Positions 18,175-27,731 of a stretch of 64,000 bases of DNA are shown here, one piece after another. Every line of letters begins with the position of its first letter. Positions within the stretch are counted from its first letter, which is position 1. The stretch covers positions 1 to 64,000 of the forward strand of contig NZ_JABBJJ010000020.1 in assembly GCF_012933655.1 (NCBI RefSeq), in the 5' to 3' direction. Below the pieces are notes generated by a model, which did not search any database, was not told where the DNA came from, and saw nothing but the letters and a program-made list of their open reading frames with translations. The DNA comes from Pyxidicoccus fallax. GTDB taxonomy: Bacteria > Myxococcota > Myxococcia > Myxococcales > Myxococcaceae. Made by a program: the position numbers and the translations under genes.

Positions 18175-18755
18175 TGAGCGTTTCGCTGCTCCGTGACGTG
18201 CACCATGTCCCGGGAGTGCGCGGGTGGGTTCGCAAGCAGGTGCTGCGCTCGGTGGCGCGGTGCGTGGAGTGGACCACGAAGCTTCCCGGGCAGGGGCTGA
18301 ATGTCTCGCGGGTGAATGAGTGGTTGCTGGTGGGTGGCGGCGTGCCGCGCTCGCGCTACACGGCGCTGAAGGCGCAGGGAGTCACCGCGGTCATCGACAT
18401 GCGCTCCGAGCGCTGTGATGACGCGAAGGCGCTGGCGGCGCTCGGAATCGAATTGCTGAACCTGCCGGTGACGGACCGGTACCCGCCGTCGGTGGAGCAG
18501 CTGATGCGCGGCGTGGAGTGGGCGCTGCCGCGGCTGGAGCGGGGTGGCGTGCTGTACACGCACTGCGAGCACGGCGTGGGCCGGGGCCCGATGATGGGGC
18601 TCGCCGTCATGGTGGCTCGCGGCGCGCACGCGCCGGAGGCGTACCGCGAGGTGCGCAAGGCGCGCTGGCAGGTGACGCTGAATGACCGGCAGCTCGAGGG
18701 GCTCGCGGACTTCGTCACCGCGTGGGCCGCGCGCTCGCCGGAGCGGGCGGCGTAG
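18174..18755 (+). CDS. Dual-specificity/PTPMT1-like phosphatase (Cx5R)
   Basis: 193-aa protein-tyrosine-phosphatase-fold enzyme. It has the P-loop HCEHGVGRG with nucleophile C131 and R137, a likely general acid D101 in LPVTDRYPP, and VIDMRSER upstream. Small bacterial and mitochondrial enzymes of this shape dephosphorylate phosphatidylglycerophosphate or phosphatidylinositol phosphate. In this operon it fits the missing step, PI-phosphate to PI (inference). GTG start at 18174 shares one base with the preceding TAG, behind GAGGGAG. It ends one base before the convergent metallopeptidase gene; I saw no terminator between them. Confidence 0.8.
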   Translation: MSVSLLRDVHHVPGVRGWVRKQVLRSVARCVEWTTKLPGQGLNVSRVNEWLLVGGGVPRSRYTALKAQGVTAVIDMRSERCDDAKALAALGIELLNLPVTDRYPPSVEQLMRGVEWALPRLERGGVLYTHCEHGVGRGPMMGLAVMVARGAHAPEAYREVRKARWQVTLNDRQLEGLADFVTAWAARSPERAA

Positions 18756-18756
18756 C

Positions 18757-19485
18757 TCAGTACTCCCAGGTCTCGTGCGCCAGCGGCGCCGCGTTCAGGG
18801 TCCGCTTCGCCAGCCTCCACCTGGGCAGGTGACGGTCCATCAACGAGATGAAGCGGTCGTCGTGCTGACGCACGAGCAGATGCACCAACTCGTGAACGAC
18901 CAGGTACTCGAGGCACTCCGGCGGCTTCTTCGCCAGCTCCAGGTTGAGCCAGATGCGGCGGGCGGCGGCGTTGCATGAGCCCCACCGGGTCTTCATCTTC
19001 TTGATACCCCACCCGGCCGCCTCCACGCCGAGCGCCGCCTGCCACTTCTCCATGAGCGGCGGGACGAGCTCACGAAGCCGCTCCCGGTACCAGCGGTGCA
19101 ACAGCGCCTCGCGCTGGCGGGTGTCCCATCCGGGCCGCGCGTGGAGCGAGAGCGTCCTCTGATTGCGCACCACCACGCGCGCCGGTCCTTCGGTCTCCAC
19201 GACGTCCAGGCGATAGCGCCGGCCGAGGAAGTAGTGACTCTCGCCACTGACCAGCTCACGCTCGGACTCGCGCTCCTGGCGCTCGAAGGCCGCCTGCTGC
19301 CGCCTTATCCAGCGCAGCTTGCCGATGACGGCAACCCTCACGGCCGCGTCTGACACGACGAGCGGCGCCGCCACCCGAACCCGGCCGTCAGGCGGGTAGA
19401 CGCCGAGGTGGAGGTTCTTGATGGCCTTCCGGATGACGGCCACCCGCAGGCCGCCCACCGTCAGGACGTGGGCCTCAGTAGTCAT
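18757..19485 (-). CDS. YgjP/DUF45-type M48-like metallopeptidase linked to type I R-M
   Basis: 242-aa zinc metallopeptidase with HELVH at 198-202 and a third ligand candidate H208 (RQHDDRF), plus the family's MKTRWGSCNAAARRIWLNLELAKKPPECLEYLVVHEL region. YgjP-like genes are often found beside type I restriction systems. Here it overlaps the start of hsdR: its ATG lies inside the last codons of hsdR (11-base overlap), so it is the fourth gene of that operon. Role within the R-M locus is not known; it could act on the restriction subunit or be a cargo gene. Confidence 0.85.
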   Translation of the reverse strand: MTTEAHVLTVGGLRVAVIRKAIKNLHLGVYPPDGRVRVAAPLVVSDAAVRVAVIGKLRWIRRQQAAFERQERESERELVSGESHYFLGRRYRLDVVETEGPARVVVRNQRTLSLHARPGWDTRQREALLHRWYRERLRELVPPLMEKWQAALGVEAAGWGIKKMKTRWGSCNAAARRIWLNLELAKKPPECLEYLVVHELVHLLVRQHDDRFISLMDRHLPRWRLAKRTLNAAPLAHETWEY

Positions 19486-22400
19486 TCTGGTTCTTCACCA
19501 GCTCCAGGGTCCGCTCGACGAGGGCCTCGTCCCCGTTGATGACGGCGCCAATAGCATGGCGGACCCGGCGCGTCTTCATCCGGTTGTCGCGCCACCCGTC
19601 CATCATGCTCGCGCGGACTGCGGCATCCACCTTCAGAGCCAGCGCCTCGTCCTTCCCCAGGTTGTCGTAGAGCGCTCGGAGGGCAACCGTGTTTAGTGAC
19701 CGCGGATAGTCGCCCGTCTTCGGGCCCTGCTTCGCCTGACGGGTGAGCTCGACGATCTTCTCCAGGTACTCCTGGTAGCCGAGGGCACTCTGCTTCCGCT
19801 GCTCGATGAGCGCGTCGAGCAGCTCGGACATCCGCTCGTAGTACTTCGGGTTGATGGGCGTCTCGTCGACGATGAGACGCCGGACGTTGTTCTCGATGGT
19901 CTCCGCCGCGGCCTGCTCCTTCTTCCGGATGGCCTCCGGCAGAGCCTTCACCGCGTCGGGCCCCCGCTCCACGATGAGCTGAATCAGCGAGAGGTCCTCG
20001 AACTTCGAGACGGTCTCGCTCTCCTCGGCGTGGATATAGGAGTCGATGAGGTGGCGCATCGCGGGCTCATACTGCTTGAGGTCGATGGCGTCACCGCTGT
20101 GCAGCTTCACCTGGGTGCGCAGGTTCTCGTAGAACGTCACCTCGTTCTTGATGGCCGCGGCCTGGTCCGCGGGGTAGCCGGCCTCCGCCATCTCGTTCGC
20201 GATGTTCGCGTAGGCCCGGATGAGCGCCGACGTGAGCTTGTACAGGGCGAGGCGCTGCGGCTCGTTCTCCTTCAACTGCGCGGCGTTGCCGGGCTCCTTC
20301 GAGGAGAAGTACCGGTAGAAGGCCTGGTCGTCCCTCGGCGGCTCGACAGGCTCACAGAGGGCGCGCACGGATTCCAGGGCCTCTTCGAGCCGCTCCTTCG
20401 CCTTGGCGAGGCGGTCCTCCAGCAGCCCGGCCACGTCCTCCTTGTCGTAGCCGTCGAGCGCCCCCGACGTGTAGTCCTTCACCGCGCCTTCGAGGCTCCT
20501 GAACAGGTCCTTGTAGTCGACGATGTAGCCGAACTCCTTGTCGTCCCCATCGAGCCTGTTCACGCGGCAGATGGCCTGGAAGAGGCCGTGGTCGCGCATC
20601 TGCTTGTCGATGTAGAGGTACGTCGCTGGAGGCGCGTCAAAGCCGGTGAGCAGCTTGTCCACGACGATGAGCAACTTCATCTGCCCGGGCTCGTCGATGA
20701 ACTTCTTCTTCACCGCCTTCTCGAACGCCTCGACCTTGTTCACCGCTGTCTCCGGCGACTCGTTGAACCAGTCGGCGAGCATCTGGCGGTAGATGTTGTA
20801 CTTCTCCAGGGCATCGGTGGCGCCCTCGCCGCTCTCCTCGCCCTTGATGTCCGCGGTCCTGGGAGCGTACGAGGTGACGATGGCGCACTTGCCCCCGAGC
20901 GGCGTCTTGGAGAACAGCTCGTAGAAGCGGCACGCCTCGAAGATGCTCCCCGCCACCAGTAGGGCGTTGCCGCGCCCGCTCTTGAGCCGGTCGCGCGTCT
21001 CCATGTCGAGCAGGATGTCCGCGACGATCTTCTGCAGGCGCGACTGGCTGGACAGCACCTTCTGCATCGTACCCCAGCGCTGCTTGAGCTGGGCCTTGGC
21101 GAGCGGCGTCAGGCCCTGCGTCCTGGCCTCGAACCACTTGTCGACTTTCGCGGGCGAGGTGATGCTCTGGTCGATGTCCCGCGCCTCGTAGCGCAGGTCG
21201 AGGACCACTCCGTCCTTCACTGCCTCGTCGAACTTGTACGTGTGGATGTAGCGGCCGAAGACCTCTACGCTCTTCTTCTTGTCCGCCTTGAGCAGCGGCG
21301 TGCCGGTGAAGCCAATGAAGACCGCATCCTGGAGGATGGTCGTCATGGCCTCGTGGAGGTCACCGGACTGGGTGCGGTGACACTCGTCCACGAAGACGTA
21401 CAGATTCCCCTTGGGCTTGAAGCCCGGCGGCAGCGCCTTCTTGACCTCCTCGATGAAGCTCGGGATGTCGCCGACTTCCTCGCCGTCCTCCTTGCGGCCG
21501 AATTTGTGGATGAGCGAGCAGAGCAGCCACGGCCGGGCGTCGTTCACCCGGGTGATGAGGTCGGCTCCGGACTTCGTCCGGTAGATGTCCTCGGACACGC
21601 CCTTGAAGACCTTCTCAATCTGCTCGTCGAGCTCGGTGCGGTCGGTGATGATGAGAACGCGCGAGTCCTCCACGTTCTCGCGAATCCACTTGGCGAGCCA
21701 CACCATGGTGAGGCTCTTTCCCGAGCCCTGCGTGTGCCAGATGATGCCGCCCTCGCGGCGCTTCACGTGGTCCTGGGCGGCTCGCACGCCGAAGTACTGG
21801 TTGTGCCGACAAAGCTTCTTGGTGCCGGCATCGAAGACGACGAAGTCGTGGATGAGCTCCAGGAAACGCGCCTTGGAGCAGAGCTGGCGCAGCGCCTTGT
21901 AGAGCGGGTTGTCTCCCGGGCCGTCCTCCTTCCAGGCGAGGTAGTACTTCTCCGGAGTCTGGATGGTGCCGTAGCGCAGACCCTCGGTTTCGTTGCCGGC
22001 CATGACGTACTGCATGGTGGAGAAGAAGGGCTGGATGAACTCCTTCTTCTGGTTGTCGAGGTTCTGCCGGATGCCCTCAGCCACTGAGACGGTGGAGCGC
22101 TTGAGCTCCAGCACGCCGAGCGCGATGCCATTCACATAGAGCACGATGTCAGGCCGCTTGCCGTGTGCCTTCGAGTCCGCCGCCTTGACGGTGACCTCCT
22201 CGGCAATGGCGAAGCGGTTGCGTTCGGGAGACTTCCAGTCGATGAGATGGACTGTCTCGGTCTGGTCGCTTACACCGGCCTTCACCTTGACGCCGTAGCG
22301 GAGCAGCCCGTAGACCTCGCGGTTGCGGTCGTACAAGCTGACGCTCGTGTTGCTCGCGACCTTGATGAATTCGGAGATTGCGCGACGTACGAGGTCGCTG

Positions 22401-22579
22401 CCGTCCTCGCGCTGGCCGTACCCCTGGTACGCCATGAGGAAGTGTTCGAGCTGCCCCTCGATGATGTTCCGGTTGTCGCCTTCGCTGAGGTCGCCGAGGT
22501 ACTCGTAGCCGAGCTCATCGCAGAAGAGGCTGACGACGCGGCGCTGGGTCTTCTTCTCGACTTCCCCGATAGTGCTCAT
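19475..22579 (-). CDS. hsdR: Type I restriction enzyme R subunit
   Basis: 1034-aa motor/nuclease subunit of a type I restriction-modification complex. The N-terminal endonuclease core shows D144 (KRPDIVLYVN) and E158-x-K160 (VLELKRS). SF2 translocase motifs follow: Walker A HTQGSGKS (282-289), DECH (398-401), GFTGTP (423-428), and a later helicase motif VDKLLTGFDAPPATYLYID. Length is normal. The helical C-terminus (about 780-1030) should contact the methyltransferase core. The ATG at 22579 overlaps the hsdS stop by 4 bases. It looks intact, so the system is probably active. Confidence 0.95.
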   Translation of the reverse strand: MSTIGEVEKKTQRRVVSLFCDELGYEYLGDLSEGDNRNIIEGQLEHFLMAYQGYGQREDGSDLVRRAISEFIKVASNTSVSLYDRNREVYGLLRYGVKVKAGVSDQTETVHLIDWKSPERNRFAIAEEVTVKAADSKAHGKRPDIVLYVNGIALGVLELKRSTVSVAEGIRQNLDNQKKEFIQPFFSTMQYVMAGNETEGLRYGTIQTPEKYYLAWKEDGPGDNPLYKALRQLCSKARFLELIHDFVVFDAGTKKLCRHNQYFGVRAAQDHVKRREGGIIWHTQGSGKSLTMVWLAKWIRENVEDSRVLIITDRTELDEQIEKVFKGVSEDIYRTKSGADLITRVNDARPWLLCSLIHKFGRKEDGEEVGDIPSFIEEVKKALPPGFKPKGNLYVFVDECHRTQSGDLHEAMTTILQDAVFIGFTGTPLLKADKKKSVEVFGRYIHTYKFDEAVKDGVVLDLRYEARDIDQSITSPAKVDKWFEARTQGLTPLAKAQLKQRWGTMQKVLSSQSRLQKIVADILLDMETRDRLKSGRGNALLVAGSIFEACRFYELFSKTPLGGKCAIVTSYAPRTADIKGEESGEGATDALEKYNIYRQMLADWFNESPETAVNKVEAFEKAVKKKFIDEPGQMKLLIVVDKLLTGFDAPPATYLYIDKQMRDHGLFQAICRVNRLDGDDKEFGYIVDYKDLFRSLEGAVKDYTSGALDGYDKEDVAGLLEDRLAKAKERLEEALESVRALCEPVEPPRDDQAFYRYFSSKEPGNAAQLKENEPQRLALYKLTSALIRAYANIANEMAEAGYPADQAAAIKNEVTFYENLRTQVKLHSGDAIDLKQYEPAMRHLIDSYIHAEESETVSKFEDLSLIQLIVERGPDAVKALPEAIRKKEQAAAETIENNVRRLIVDETPINPKYYERMSELLDALIEQRKQSALGYQEYLEKIVELTRQAKQGPKTGDYPRSLNTVALRALYDNLGKDEALALKVDAAVRASMMDGWRDNRMKTRRVRHAIGAVINGDEALVERTLELVKNQNDY

Positions 22580-23841
22580 ACGAGGCGCGTCCTTCCGGTC
22601 AGGAGTTCCTGCATCATTCCTTGCTTGAGGAACCGAGTCTTGTCGCGGCGCCGTTCAAGGGCGGCGATCTCTGTGTCCATGTCGGAGAGTATCGTGGCAA
22701 TGGCGGCCTGCTCGTCGCCAACCGGGAACGAAACGCTCAGGGAAAGGAATGCTCGTTTTGACAGGTTCTTCATGCTGCCGCTTGTGCCGGTAGCGGCCGC
22801 TCCAATCCGTCCACGCTGTTCCGAAGTGCTCAGCAGGTAGGCAAGCCACCGTGCATCAATGTCGGATTCCGGCCGAAACTGGGTCATCCAAAGTCGATCA
22901 GGTACAAAGAGATTTGGATAGTCTCGCTCCACGTAGCCGCATTCACCGACGAGTTCCGGGGTGTTCATGCGGCTAATCAGAAGCGTACCTTTCCTTGGAT
23001 TGACCTTGGCCCGTCCGTAATCTCGGGAAGCGATTCTCTTGCATTCATTCGGATAAAACCGGCCGTCTGCTACGGACGAGGTCTTGAGGATGCACCTGTC
23101 CTCACTCTGTCCAGGTTCATCATCCTCAACTGAGTTGACGCTTACACCCGCCTCAAGCGTTGCGATGACTGCGCGCATGGGTCGCTCGTACCATTTCTCT
23201 TCAAAGCCCGGCAGACGAGTTTGACCAGTAAGAAGCTGTTGCATGGCGGCCTGCTTGAGGTCACGCTTCTTGGCGATGAGCCGGCCCAGCGCGTCAATCA
23301 ACTCGTCCACATCGCTTAGCGCCGAAGCAATCGCACGTTGTTCTTCCGGCTCCGGAAGGGGAATCTTGAGGCTCTTGAAGTATGCCAGACCGATGGTCTT
23401 GATTGTATTACCATTCGCAATACGCTCAAACTCAGACTTCTTTGACTGCAACCAGTAATAAAGGAACCTATTCTCCAGCCGCGGGCCACACCACCACGCC
23501 ATAAAGTGTTGGCTTACTGCCATCACATCCGTGGTAATGGCGCTCTTGCCAACACCTGCATCCCTCGACAGGACGACGGTCCCTGCAGGGTGCTCAACTG
23601 CTGATGAGTTGGCGATGCCTGCCTGCGTTATCTTTTCCGCAGTATCAGAGACATACAAAGCATCAAGCCTGTCCGAGTCCCTCAAGGAGAGCCATTTGAT
23701 GTTACCATTCCAGTACTCGGGACGCTTCTTATCTGGAGTATGGCCACTCCCACGTCTTGCTACCAAGTCCAGCAGTGCGACATCCCAGGCAGATGGGATC
23801 ATCCCTACCTCAGTCTGCTTGTAGCTTGATTTCAGTTCCAT
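22576..23841 (-). CDS. hsdS: Type I restriction-modification specificity subunit S
   Basis: 421-aa DNA-recognition subunit with two target-recognition domains, about 1-155 and 215-360. Each is followed by a conserved helical spacer: LPEPEEQRAIASALSDVDELIDAL..LLTGQTRLPGF (162-213), and FPVGDEQAAIATILSDMDTEIAALERRRDK..LLTGRTRLV (about 370-421). The two halves share the same end motif, the internal symmetry expected of HsdS. The recognition site cannot be read from sequence. The coding DNA is visibly AT-richer than neighbours (notably 23380-23550), typical of exchanged TRD segments. It overlaps hsdM by 10 bases. Confidence 0.94.
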   Translation of the reverse strand: MELKSSYKQTEVGMIPSAWDVALLDLVARRGSGHTPDKKRPEYWNGNIKWLSLRDSDRLDALYVSDTAEKITQAGIANSSAVEHPAGTVVLSRDAGVGKSAITTDVMAVSQHFMAWWCGPRLENRFLYYWLQSKKSEFERIANGNTIKTIGLAYFKSLKIPLPEPEEQRAIASALSDVDELIDALGRLIAKKRDLKQAAMQQLLTGQTRLPGFEEKWYERPMRAVIATLEAGVSVNSVEDDEPGQSEDRCILKTSSVADGRFYPNECKRIASRDYGRAKVNPRKGTLLISRMNTPELVGECGYVERDYPNLFVPDRLWMTQFRPESDIDARWLAYLLSTSEQRGRIGAAATGTSGSMKNLSKRAFLSLSVSFPVGDEQAAIATILSDMDTEIAALERRRDKTRFLKQGMMQELLTGRTRLV

Positions 23842-26294
23842 ATCGCTCCCATCTTCTTGAGATGCTCATCAACCCGAGCGGCGAGCGTCGAAAGCTCAGC
23901 AGTGAGACTTGGCAGCGGCGAGGCGTAACGTTCAGCGAGTTCGCGCACGCGACCCGTTAGAGACTGTGACACGCGGTCGAGTTCCCCCGTTACCGAAGCC
24001 TCAAGCGCGGCCAACCACTTGTCCTCAACCACGAGCGTTTTGATGTCGTCCTCGGTAAGCGTGCCGTACTTTGCCGCAACCTTTGCGGTGAGTTCTTCCT
24101 GCGCCGCATTGGCCTTCGCATTGGTGGCCGCTTCCTTATCGATGAGGGCCAAGTATGCGACGAGCACCTTCTCCTCATCAGCGGCATCGGGGTCGTTCTT
24201 GACGTGCCTGAGCCGGGCGGAGACCGAGGCCTTGGTGAGCTTCTCCTTGTCGTTCCTGGCCTCGGCGAGAAGCCCGTCCTCGCCGCCGTGCTCCTCGGCC
24301 AGTTCCTCCATCGCTTGGGTGACCGCAGCCGCCTCTGACTCCAGCTTCTCGATGGCGGCCTGCTCGGCGGCGAAGTAGCGGGCAATGAGGAGGCTGGCGG
24401 GAATCAGCTCGGCCTTGAACTTCTGCTTGCCGATGGTGAAGTCCGGCTTGTCCTTGGCCTTCTTGTCCTTGTCTTCGATTGGCCGGGGCTTGGCGGCCTC
24501 CCTCCATCCGTCGCTGGCGATAAGGTAGACGTCGTCCTGCATGACCTCGGCCCAGTAGTCCATGAGGTGCTGGTAGACGTCATAGGGGTCGAGCAGCCGG
24601 GCCTTCTGGAAGGTGGCCAGGAGTTCCTCGGCAAGCGTGTCGATGAGGACCTTGGGCTTGTCGCCCTTCTTGATGGCACGCAGTCTCGGCTCACTCTCCG
24701 CGCGCCACACGACGAAGAGTTTCTGGGTCTGGATGCTCCAGGCCGTGAACTTGGTGTGCCCGAAGATGGTGGTCTTGATGTCCGCAGTGGCAACCTTGAG
24801 TTCCGAGTAGCCAGGTCGGCTGGCCTCCTTGAACAGCGCCTCGCGCAGCCCCGAGAAAACCTTCCAGTACCGTTCGAGAGCGTCGAGGTCGCGCTGGGGG
24901 ATTCCACCCCGCAGATGGCCGTCGATGTCCTGAATGTCCTCCGGCTCACTCGAATCGATGTAGCGCGGGAGGTTGAGGTTGAAGTCGTTCTTCGGACCAC
25001 TGATCTCATCGAGCGAGACCATCCGCGAGTAGCGCGGAAGTTCGATCTGCCGGTTGAACACGTCGACGATCTTGTGGATGTCCTGCGCTCGCAGGCGGTT
25101 CTTGTTGCCGTCCTTGATGAAGCCCTTGGAGGCGTCAATCATGAAGATGCCCTTGCGAGCGGCGGCACCCTCCTTGTCGAGCACCAGGATGCAGGCGGGG
25201 ATGCCGGTGCCGAAGAAGAGGTTGGGCGGCAGGCCGATGATGCCCTTGATGTACCCGCGCCTGACGACCTCGCGACGGATGGTGGCCTCGGCGCCGCCAC
25301 GGAAGAGCACGCCGTGCGGGAGAATCACCGCGCCCTTCCCGGTGCTCTTGAGGCAGGCGAGGATGTGGAGGAGGAAGGCGTAGTCACCGTTCTTCTTCGG
25401 CGGGACGCCGAAGGCGAACCGGCCGTAGGGGTCATTGGCCGGGTCGATGCCGTTGGTCCAAGACTTGGTCGAGAACGGTGGGTTGGCGACGACAAAGTCG
25501 AAGGTCTTGAGGGCGCCGGTCTTGGGGTCCTTGAAGTGCGGCGCGGAGAGGGTGTTGTCCTGCCAGACTTCGCCGAAGGCGCAGTCATGCAGGATGAGGT
25601 TCATGCGCGCCAGCGCCCGGGTGGCGTTGTCCATCTCCTGCCCGTACAGCGCGAGGTCGAAGCCGGTGGCGCTCTTCGCCTCATCATGGGCCTTGATGAG
25701 CAGCGAGCCCGAGCCGCAGGTGGGGTCGTGGATGGTTTGGTTGGAGCTGCTGGCGCTCCCGACGCCGATGACCTTGGCCATGATGCGCGAGACCTCGGCC
25801 GGCGTGTAGAACTGGCCCTTGCTCTTCCCACTCTCGGTGGCGAAGTGCCGCATGAGGTACTCGTAGGCGTCGCCGAGCAGGTCGTCGCCCTCGGCCCGGT
25901 TGCGCCGGAAGTCGAGTTCTGGCTTCTCGAAGATGGAGATCAGGTTCGACAACCTGTCCACCATGTCCTTCCCCTTGCCCAGCTTGTCCGAGTCGTTCCA
26001 GTCCGCGACGTTGATGACCCCCTTGAGGTCGTTCTTCTCGGCGAGCCTGCCGATGACCTTGTTCATCTTGTCGCCGATGTCCTTGTCGCCCTTGAGCTTG
26101 ACCAGGTCGGCGAAGCTTCCTCCCTCTGGAACTTCGAGGTCGTAGTCCTTCTGGCTGGCGGCCTTGTCCGAGACGTACTTCACGAACAGGAGCACGAGGA
26201 CGTAGTCCTTGTACTGCGACGCATCCATGCCGCCGCGCAGCTCGTCGCAGGACTTCCAGATGGAGGAGTAGAGTTCGGACTTCTTGATGGGCAT
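23832..26294 (-). CDS. hsdM: Type I restriction-modification DNA methyltransferase subunit M
   Basis: 820-aa N6-adenine methyltransferase. The N-terminal HsdM helical domain (1-150) is followed by SAM-binding motif I DPTCGSGS (190-197) and catalytic NPPF (271-274). It is clearly longer than the usual 480-550 aa: residues about 480-820 add a C-terminal region with long charged helices (KLESEAAAVTQAMEELAEEHGG and following), likely coiled coil. Start: ATG 26294 with GAGGTG 9 bases upstream; a GTG at 26306 is possible. First gene of the hsdM-hsdS-hsdR-metallopeptidase operon. Confidence 0.93.
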   Translation of the reverse strand: MPIKKSELYSSIWKSCDELRGGMDASQYKDYVLVLLFVKYVSDKAASQKDYDLEVPEGGSFADLVKLKGDKDIGDKMNKVIGRLAEKNDLKGVINVADWNDSDKLGKGKDMVDRLSNLISIFEKPELDFRRNRAEGDDLLGDAYEYLMRHFATESGKSKGQFYTPAEVSRIMAKVIGVGSASSSNQTIHDPTCGSGSLLIKAHDEAKSATGFDLALYGQEMDNATRALARMNLILHDCAFGEVWQDNTLSAPHFKDPKTGALKTFDFVVANPPFSTKSWTNGIDPANDPYGRFAFGVPPKKNGDYAFLLHILACLKSTGKGAVILPHGVLFRGGAEATIRREVVRRGYIKGIIGLPPNLFFGTGIPACILVLDKEGAAARKGIFMIDASKGFIKDGNKNRLRAQDIHKIVDVFNRQIELPRYSRMVSLDEISGPKNDFNLNLPRYIDSSEPEDIQDIDGHLRGGIPQRDLDALERYWKVFSGLREALFKEASRPGYSELKVATADIKTTIFGHTKFTAWSIQTQKLFVVWRAESEPRLRAIKKGDKPKVLIDTLAEELLATFQKARLLDPYDVYQHLMDYWAEVMQDDVYLIASDGWREAAKPRPIEDKDKKAKDKPDFTIGKQKFKAELIPASLLIARYFAAEQAAIEKLESEAAAVTQAMEELAEEHGGEDGLLAEARNDKEKLTKASVSARLRHVKNDPDAADEEKVLVAYLALIDKEAATNAKANAAQEELTAKVAAKYGTLTEDDIKTLVVEDKWLAALEASVTGELDRVSQSLTGRVRELAERYASPLPSLTAELSTLAARVDEHLKKMGAIWN

Positions 26295-26753
26295 CTGAGA
26301 CAGCACCTCGACCGCACAGGAGATGGTTGCTCGAACGCCCGCGACGGAACCTTCACGAGCTGGCGACCTGGGTAAGGCTGCCCCTGGAACACACGGGTCC
26401 GCGCGCTGGCATCCGGCCGGCGGATGCTATGGCAGCAGGTGCTCAGGGACAACGCGGTTCGCAGTGAGGTCCGTGCTCTTCAGCTCATCGGTGCGGGGGT
26501 ATTCTCGGTCCCAGCACCCGGCGTGCGCAGCGCTCCGGAGCGCTCGCTCGCGGAGTGACTCCGCACCGCCCTCCCGCCAGGGGGCTGGCCCGCTCACGAG
26601 AGATGAAGCTGAGCGGCGCGACGGAGATGGTCGCGCGCCGACTCCCGCGCGACTGCGTGAAGCATGGAGCCGGAGAACCATCGGACCAGGCATTCCTGAG
26701 CATCCCCGTGTCCCCCGCGTCTGGTAGCGTCCAATGCAGGAGGTCGCCCCTGG
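26295..26753. promoter_or_regulatory. Divergent intergenic region between hsdM and DUF2381 gene
   Basis: About 460 bases with no convincing gene. It should hold the promoter of the restriction operon (leftward) and of the DUF2381/kinase pair (rightward). A perfect 16-bp palindrome AGCGCTCCGGAGCGCT lies at 26529-26544 and could be an operator. AGGAGGT at about 26738 is the ribosome site of the DUF2381 gene. Confidence 0.4.
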
Positions 26754-27731
26754 ATGTCCCTACTCACTTCATTGGCCTCGGTGTTGGTGGTGCTCGTGGG
26801 AATCACGGTCCAGGAGCAGCCTCGGAAGGTCAGGAAACAGGAGACGAGGGTCATCGCGCTCAAGAGCGACGAGACGCCACCCGCCCAGGTGCTACGGGTG
26901 GCCCCGGACGCGGCGACCCTGGTCATGTTCGATTCGCCCGTGGTGCGCGAGTCGGTGGACATCGATGCCCTCTCCCGTTTCTTCAGTCGGATTGAGGTGA
27001 ACGAGCGCTCACTCGTGCTCAAGCCCGCGGCGGAGCTGCCAGCGAACACGGCGCCCAGGCTCACCGTGCGATTCGCGGGGGGGCCGCCGGCGCGGCAGAT
27101 GGAACTCGTGCTCACGTCGCACCCGGACGAGGTGGACACGCAGGTGGAGGTGCGGCACGAGGAGGAGCCCGAGGCCCGGTTGCTCGCGGAGCTGACGGAG
27201 CTGCGCGGGCGCTGCGCCGCGACGGAGGCCGGGCTGGCGCCCCTGCGCGCCCGCTGTGCCCGAGCGGGGCTGGCCGGCCTCTTCGTCTCCGGGGAGATGG
27301 ACCCGGAGAACGGCGTCAGGGCCTACCGCAGTGACGAAAGAGCCGTGGAGCAGGGAATCACACCCCTGAAGAGGGTCACCCTCTTCCGCACGGCGGACAC
27401 CGTCATGGTGGGGATGAGAATGGAGAACCCGTCCGGCGGTGCACCGTGGGTGGCGAGCCCGGCGCGGCTGGTGCGGCTTGACGCGCGGGGCGAGCCACTG
27501 GGGGAAGCACGGCTGCTGCCCGTGGTCATGGAGCCGGAGCGGCTCGCGCCCGGGGACAGCGCACGGGTGGCGGTGCAGTGGGAAGAGCCTTCCGAGGCCC
27601 CCGCCTCCGCGGTGCGGCTGGAGGTGGTGGCAGCGGACGGCCGAGGCCTGAAATGGGAACGGCTGGAGTTGCAACCCCCGGTGGAGGACGTCCCCCGGGC
27701 GCCGCGCGGCCGGAAGGAGGGCCGCCCATGA
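26754..27731 (+). CDS. DUF2381 family protein (myxobacterial paralogous family)
   Basis: 325-aa secreted or periplasmic protein: N-terminal hydrophobic segment (SLLTSLASVLVVLVGITV), then a beta-rich body and a short helical stretch (EARLLAELTELRGRCAATEAG pattern near 140-165). The order and the ISGEMDP-like FVSGEMDPENGV..RAYRSDERAVEQGITPLKRVTLFR segment match the DUF2381/TIGR02268 family, which I know as expanded in Myxococcus and next to Ser/Thr kinases. Function unknown. Strong AGGAGGT precedes ATG 26754. Its stop overlaps the kinase start as ATGA. Confidence 0.82.
   Translation: MSLLTSLASVLVVLVGITVQEQPRKVRKQETRVIALKSDETPPAQVLRVAPDAATLVMFDSPVVRESVDIDALSRFFSRIEVNERSLVLKPAAELPANTAPRLTVRFAGGPPARQMELVLTSHPDEVDTQVEVRHEEEPEARLLAELTELRGRCAATEAGLAPLRARCARAGLAGLFVSGEMDPENGVRAYRSDERAVEQGITPLKRVTLFRTADTVMVGMRMENPSGGAPWVASPARLVRLDARGEPLGEARLLPVVMEPERLAPGDSARVAVQWEEPSEAPASAVRLEVVAADGRGLKWERLELQPPVEDVPRAPRGRKEGRP

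Noticed and set aside
18757..26294. Restriction locus as part of a larger defence island or integrated element
   Set aside because: No integrase, transposase, att-like direct repeats or other defence genes are visible on either side; only hsdS composition deviates.
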